From Pseudomonadota bacterium (GTDB lineage: Bacteria > Pseudomonadota > Alphaproteobacteria > Rhizobiales > Rhizobiaceae): 64,000 bases of DNA. The notes under the pieces are model-generated. The model worked only from the letters and a program-made list of their open reading frames with translations. It was not told the DNA's origin and made no database searches. This document shows, one piece after another, positions 60,650 through 64,000 of this stretch (the stretch's first letter is position 1; the number at the start of each line of letters is the position of its first letter). The stretch spans positions 1 through 64,000 of the forward strand of contig JAEWPB010000125.1 in the NCBI GenBank assembly GCA_023399465.1, in the 5' to 3' direction. The translations under genes and the position numbers were made by a program.

Positions 60650-61645
60650 ATGACGACGTCCCTCCTCGCCGAAGAAATCAGGACCTATGCAAGCGTCTTC
60701 GTCAAACGGGTGCTGCCTGGCCCGGCGATGGAGCGCCTGCGCGATCTTAACCGGATCAGGATACGCGCCGGCCGCAAGAAGGGCCAAGCGGGCGGGCACG
60801 TTCCGCACAGCCGCGAGCGGCTTTCGGCCGATCTCGCCGCACTCGGTCTCGAACATGGCCAGGACGTGCTCGTCCATGCCGCGTTCAGCGCGCTTGGCAA
60901 GGTGGAAGGTGGACCGGGGACGGTCGTCGGCGCCATCCGTGACGTGGTCGGCGAGGACGCGACCATCCTCGCCCCCGCTTATCCGATGTCGTCCACCATG
61001 TATGAGTGGATGATCACGCCTGAGCCGTTCGATGTCCGCTACAGCCGTTCCCGCATGGGCGCGATCAGCGAGTACATCCGCACGCTCCCCCACGCCCGAC
61101 GCTCGGCCCACCCGACCCACAGCGTGGTTGCAATCGGCCCGCGTGCGCACGACTACACCGCCCATCATCATCAAGGCGAGACCCCCGCCGGCCCACACTC
61201 GCCCTTCTGGCGCCATGCACAGATGGGCGGCAGCATCCTGTGCCTCGGTTCCGGTATCGGAAAGGTCACCTCCTATCACGTCATCGAGGACACGGTCGCG
61301 GACTTCCCCTTCGACGTCTATTGCCCGAAGCCATTCGAAAAGCTGGTCCGCTTCGAGGACGGCACGAGCAGGCGCATCCGCACATTGATCAATGATCCGG
61401 CCCTCAGCCCCTGGCGGGTGGACAACTTCAAACCGAAGGAGGCGGAGATCCTTGCCCGCCTGCGCCAGTGCGGCGCCATCCAGATCGGAGCCGTCGGCGA
61501 TGCGCAGTCTCACCTGATGAATGCCGCCACGCTGCTCGAGCTGATGCATACCTGGCTGAAGCAGGGCCTGACCATCTATCACCGGCCGCGCTGGGGCTTT
61601 CCACGCCGCAAATGGACCACCGACAATCGAGTGAGGGCAAGCTGA
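60650..61645 (+). CDS. AAC(3)-family N-acetyltransferase-like protein
   Basis: 331 aa, with GAGGGG upstream of the ATG at 60650. The AAC(3)/YokD family pattern is present: DVLVHAAFSALGKVEGGPGT, VVGAIRDVV, MGAISEYIRTLPHARRSAHP then THSVVAIGPRA, GETPAGPHSPFWRHAQMGGS. The catalytic-histidine region HPTHS is in place. In a polysaccharide locus the enzyme is more likely to acetylate an amino sugar than to give aminoglycoside resistance. It is longer than typical resistance enzymes (about 270 aa) with an extended N-terminus. Stop overlaps the next start (TGATG). Confidence 0.85.
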   Translation: MTTSLLAEEIRTYASVFVKRVLPGPAMERLRDLNRIRIRAGRKKGQAGGHVPHSRERLSADLAALGLEHGQDVLVHAAFSALGKVEGGPGTVVGAIRDVVGEDATILAPAYPMSSTMYEWMITPEPFDVRYSRSRMGAISEYIRTLPHARRSAHPTHSVVAIGPRAHDYTAHHHQGETPAGPHSPFWRHAQMGGSILCLGSGIGKVTSYHVIEDTVADFPFDVYCPKPFEKLVRFEDGTSRRIRTLINDPALSPWRVDNFKPKEAEILARLRQCGAIQIGAVGDAQSHLMNAATLLELMHTWLKQGLTIYHRPRWGFPRRKWTTDNRVRAS

Positions 61646-62829
61646 TGGGGTCAATAACGGATTTCGGCCAGGTCCCGGCCGGGAGCAACGCCAACGAGGC
61701 GCCGCTCGGCGAGGTATATGACCCGCTCATCGGCTTTGTGCTGAAAGGGCTGCGCAATTGCTGGATGCCGCAACAGCAGCGCTGGTCGCACATCTATCAC
61801 CTCGACGGGCGGATGGTGCCAAACCAGTCGGTGCCGGAGAGCGACGTATTCTACTCGCTCAACGTGCTTCTCGGCCTGTCACGGGTGCCCAATGCCGGCT
61901 CCCTCGGCTACGATCTCGACGCTATCTTCGATGACTGCACCAGCCATCTCCTGAAGCTGAACGTCAAGAAATACGCCTATGGCATGGCCCTGTGGACCTC
62001 CGCTGCGATGGACAGGAAATTGTCCGACGAGATCAGCGACGCTTTCGCTACCTTCCTGCGCAACCGCTCCAACTGGCGCAGTTTCCGGGCTCAGGATCTA
62101 GGTATGATCCTGACCGGGCTGACCGCGCAGGTGGCCGCCGGGGAGGAACGCTGGCGCGATCTGCTCGCACCGCTGTTCGAACGGCTGCTCGAGCGGCACA
62201 GCTGTAAATCCGGCCTGTTCTTCGAAGGCGGAGGGCCGTTCCGGCGGCGCTTCGCGACCTTCGCCACCCAGACCTACCTCACGATAGCCTGCTACGTCTA
62301 CTTCGACTATTCCGGCGACAAGCGTGCGCTGGCGCTCGCCAATGCCTGCGTCGAGAAGCTGATTTCCCTGCAGGGTCCCCAGGGCGAGTGGCCGTGGTTC
62401 TACCATGTGCCATCCGGACGGATCGTGGATTTCTACGAGGTCTATTCCGTACATCAGGACGGCATGGCACCGGCCTTCCTCGAACTTGCCGAGCGCCATT
62501 CGGTTCCCGGCGCATCGGACGCCCTGCGCCGAGGTTTCGGCTGGATTTTCGGCGACAACCAGCTTGGCGAAGACATGCTCCGGCCGGAGCTGGGCATGAT
62601 CGTGCGCTCGCAATTGCGCCGTGGCGAGGCCGACAGCAAGCTTCCGCGGCTCTTGCGCGGCAGCTTTGCGGCGCTGACCGGCCGAAGTGCTACCCTTGCC
62701 GATCCCCGAAATCTCACCCTGAGGCTCGAATGTCGAAGCTATCACCTGGGCTGGATCCTGTGGTCCTTCGCGCAGAGGCGGGATCTTCCGCAGATCACCC
62801 GGGCACCTCAGTTCGCTTCGACACTTTGA
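61645..62829 (+). CDS. hypothetical protein of the polysaccharide cluster
   Basis: 394 aa from the ATG at 61645. No family was recognised with certainty. Regular helix pairs with aromatic residues (VFYSLNVLLGLSRVPNAGSL; YAYGMALWTSAAMDRKLSDE; LQGPQGEWPWFYHVPSGRIV; FYEVYSVHQDGMAPAFLELA) suggest an alpha/alpha-toroid like those of glycoside-processing or terpene-cyclase-like folds. The SVHQDGMAP segment recurs in hypothetical proteins beside heparinase-like genes. The last 100 bp overlap the downstream heparinase start. Confidence 0.75.
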   Translation: MGSITDFGQVPAGSNANEAPLGEVYDPLIGFVLKGLRNCWMPQQQRWSHIYHLDGRMVPNQSVPESDVFYSLNVLLGLSRVPNAGSLGYDLDAIFDDCTSHLLKLNVKKYAYGMALWTSAAMDRKLSDEISDAFATFLRNRSNWRSFRAQDLGMILTGLTAQVAAGEERWRDLLAPLFERLLERHSCKSGLFFEGGGPFRRRFATFATQTYLTIACYVYFDYSGDKRALALANACVEKLISLQGPQGEWPWFYHVPSGRIVDFYEVYSVHQDGMAPAFLELAERHSVPGASDALRRGFGWIFGDNQLGEDMLRPELGMIVRSQLRRGEADSKLPRLLRGSFAALTGRSATLADPRNLTLRLECRSYHLGWILWSFAQRRDLPQITRAPQFASTL

Positions 62830-64000
62830 AGCAGGCGCCGCAGGTCGCCGCGCCACCCGGCGGAACATTCACCTGGTATCTGCGCCGTGCCGCCGCAATG
62901 ACGCCGCGCGAACTGGTCCACCGCCTGTTCGAGCAGTGCCGGCGAAGCCTGTCGCGCCGCGACCGACGGGGGTGGCAGCAGTTCGATCTCGGCGACGGGC
63001 CGCTGTCATCGCTGCCGGCGCTGAAAGCGCTTGTCGCAACCTCCTGGCCCGAGGGACTTGAGGAGGCAGCATCTTCACGAGCCCAGCCCCCCGAATTCCT
63101 GGGCAACACCTGGCCGGTCGCCGTCCACGGCGACCTGTGCGAAGGCCTCTGGCATCGCGATCCCGTCACCGGCACCATGTGGCCGGGAGCCGAAACCTTC
63201 TGCTTCGATGTGCGATGGCGCCAGGTAACGGACAAGTCCGACGTCAAGTTTGTTCTCGAACTGAACCGCCTCCAGCATCTGCACACTCCTTGCGCTCGCG
63301 CGATCCGTGACGGCGACGCCTCCGCGGCACTGGAGGCGGCCGGGACCCTGATCGACTGGATGGCTGCCAACCCGCCATTTTGCGGCCTGAACTGGCTCTC
63401 CGGCATCGAACTGGCATTGCGTCTGATCTCGGCGGCTTTCGTCGTCACCGCGCTCGATGCTGCCGCGCCCGGTCACCGCCATCGCCGCGCCTTGCGCAGT
63501 TTCATCGCCGCCCACGCCTATTGGCTCGATCGTTTTCCATCGCTTCATTCCTCCGCCAACAACCACCTCGTTGCCGAAGGACTGGGCCTGCTCGTCGCGT
63601 CGGAACTGATGCCCGACCTGCCACGCCGATATGGGCGACGCGCACGCGCGATCCTGGCAGAGGCCGTCCACAGCCAGTTCCACGACGATGGCACGGGCGT
63701 AGAACAATCGCCGACCTATGCAGCGTTCACCCTGGAAATGTTGCTTCTCGGGATCGTGATCGAGCGGACGCAAGAGAATGAGGTCACGAAGGCAAATGCC
63801 GATATCCTCGCTCGCGCCGCTTCCCATCTCAAGGTGCTGCTGGATGCGGGCGGACGGCCGCCGCGCATCGGCGACGACGACGAAGGCCGGGTCATCGTCA
63901 CCGCTCCGCAACGCGAGGACCTCTATGTCGCGTCGATCGTGGCCGCGGCAGCCGGCGTTCTCAGTCGTCCGGACCTTTCACCGCCGGTCATCCCGGCCGA
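62730..64000 (+). CDS. heparinase II/III-family protein, N-terminal part (cut at window edge)
   Basis: An ATG at 62730 with GAGG 5 bases upstream opens a frame of 423 complete codons with no stop before the window end. The N-terminal domain of heparinase II/III-like proteins is clear: TWYLRRAAAMTPRELVHRLF, GLNWLSGIELALRLISAAFV, HSSANNHLVAEGLGLLVASE, DGTGVEQSPTYAAFTLEMLL, and GDDDEGRVI at the start of the next domain. The catalytic C-terminal beta domain lies outside. Such proteins are usual in Rhizobiales polysaccharide loci, where the role is thought to be processing. It overlaps the preceding gene by 100 bp in another frame. Confidence 0.85.
   Translation, partial: MSKLSPGLDPVVLRAEAGSSADHPGTSVRFDTLKQAPQVAAPPGGTFTWYLRRAAAMTPRELVHRLFEQCRRSLSRRDRRGWQQFDLGDGPLSSLPALKALVATSWPEGLEEAASSRAQPPEFLGNTWPVAVHGDLCEGLWHRDPVTGTMWPGAETFCFDVRWRQVTDKSDVKFVLELNRLQHLHTPCARAIRDGDASAALEAAGTLIDWMAANPPFCGLNWLSGIELALRLISAAFVVTALDAAAPGHRHRRALRSFIAAHAYWLDRFPSLHSSANNHLVAEGLGLLVASELMPDLPRRYGRRARAILAEAVHSQFHDDGTGVEQSPTYAAFTLEMLLLGIVIERTQENEVTKANADILARAASHLKVLLDAGGRPPRIGDDDEGRVIVTAPQREDLYVASIVAAAAGVLSRPDLSPPVIPA

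Noticed and set aside
60650..61645. Aminoglycoside resistance gene
   Set aside because: Same fold, but the setting in a polysaccharide operon and the longer N-terminus argue for a biosynthetic acetyltransferase.

Overview
The window is GC-rich, gene-dense DNA from an alphaproteobacterium, most likely a member of the Rhizobiales (Rhizobiaceae-like). This rests on gene content and protein style: a Ku/LigD pair, MocR, LacI and TetR regulators, ExoY/ExoF-like polysaccharide genes, a pentitol-type ABC transporter locus, a PrtD/HlyD type I exporter, and many ATGA start/stop overlaps. No rRNA, tRNA, CRISPR array, insertion sequence or phage gene was recognised. The species is not determinable by reading alone.

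Layout. 1-3.1 kb: a MocR regulator, then a TetR regulator divergent from an SDR, with an inverted repeat over the shared promoter region. 3.1-6.5 kb: ligD and ku for non-homologous end joining. 6.7-13 kb: a small HTH-like protein, an LssY-C protein, an SDR, an L,D-transpeptidase, two lipoproteins, and a three-gene operon of ICMT-like methyltransferase, stand-alone E2-type acyltransferase and SDR with a SEC-C tail. 13-17.4 kb: an RND efflux pump and its adaptor. 17.7-24.2 kb: an MpaB-like oxygenase, then nikABCDE divergent from nikR with a near-consensus NikR operator between them. 24.2-31.1 kb: a LacI regulator divergent from a sugar/pentitol ABC transporter, SDR and FGGY kinase. 31.2-39.5 kb: a small unknown gene and a type I secretion locus that carries two unusual non-RTX candidate substrates. 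39.7-45.9 kb: a five-gene operon with a dihydroxypyridine-dioxygenase-like protein, an acyl-CoA-dehydrogenase-like flavoprotein, an SRPBCC-alpha/beta hydrolase fusion, a TetR regulator and a glutamine-synthetase-like enzyme fused to the last third of an APC permease. 46.2-64 kb: a large Wzx/Wzy-type surface polysaccharide cluster that runs off the right edge inside a heparinase-like gene.

How the genes work together. nikABCDE imports nickel and NikR should repress it when nickel is sufficient. The LacI locus imports a sugar alcohol, oxidises it and phosphorylates the ketose. The 39.7-45.9 kb operon looks like a self-regulated catabolic unit for an N-containing aromatic or amine compound, with its TetR gene inside the operon and a 20-bp palindrome on its promoter. 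The polysaccharide cluster holds initiation (ExoY-like transferase), UDP-ManNAcA supply (wecB, wecC), ManNAcA transfer (wecG-like), flipping, polymerisation, chain-length control, an outer-membrane export protein and several tailoring enzymes.

Most notable for follow-up: the in-frame GS-permease chimera, the catabolic operon around it, and the type I secretion locus with a poly-Gln/(Asn-Ser)n/glycine-rich protein and a partner with periodic Asn-rich repeats.
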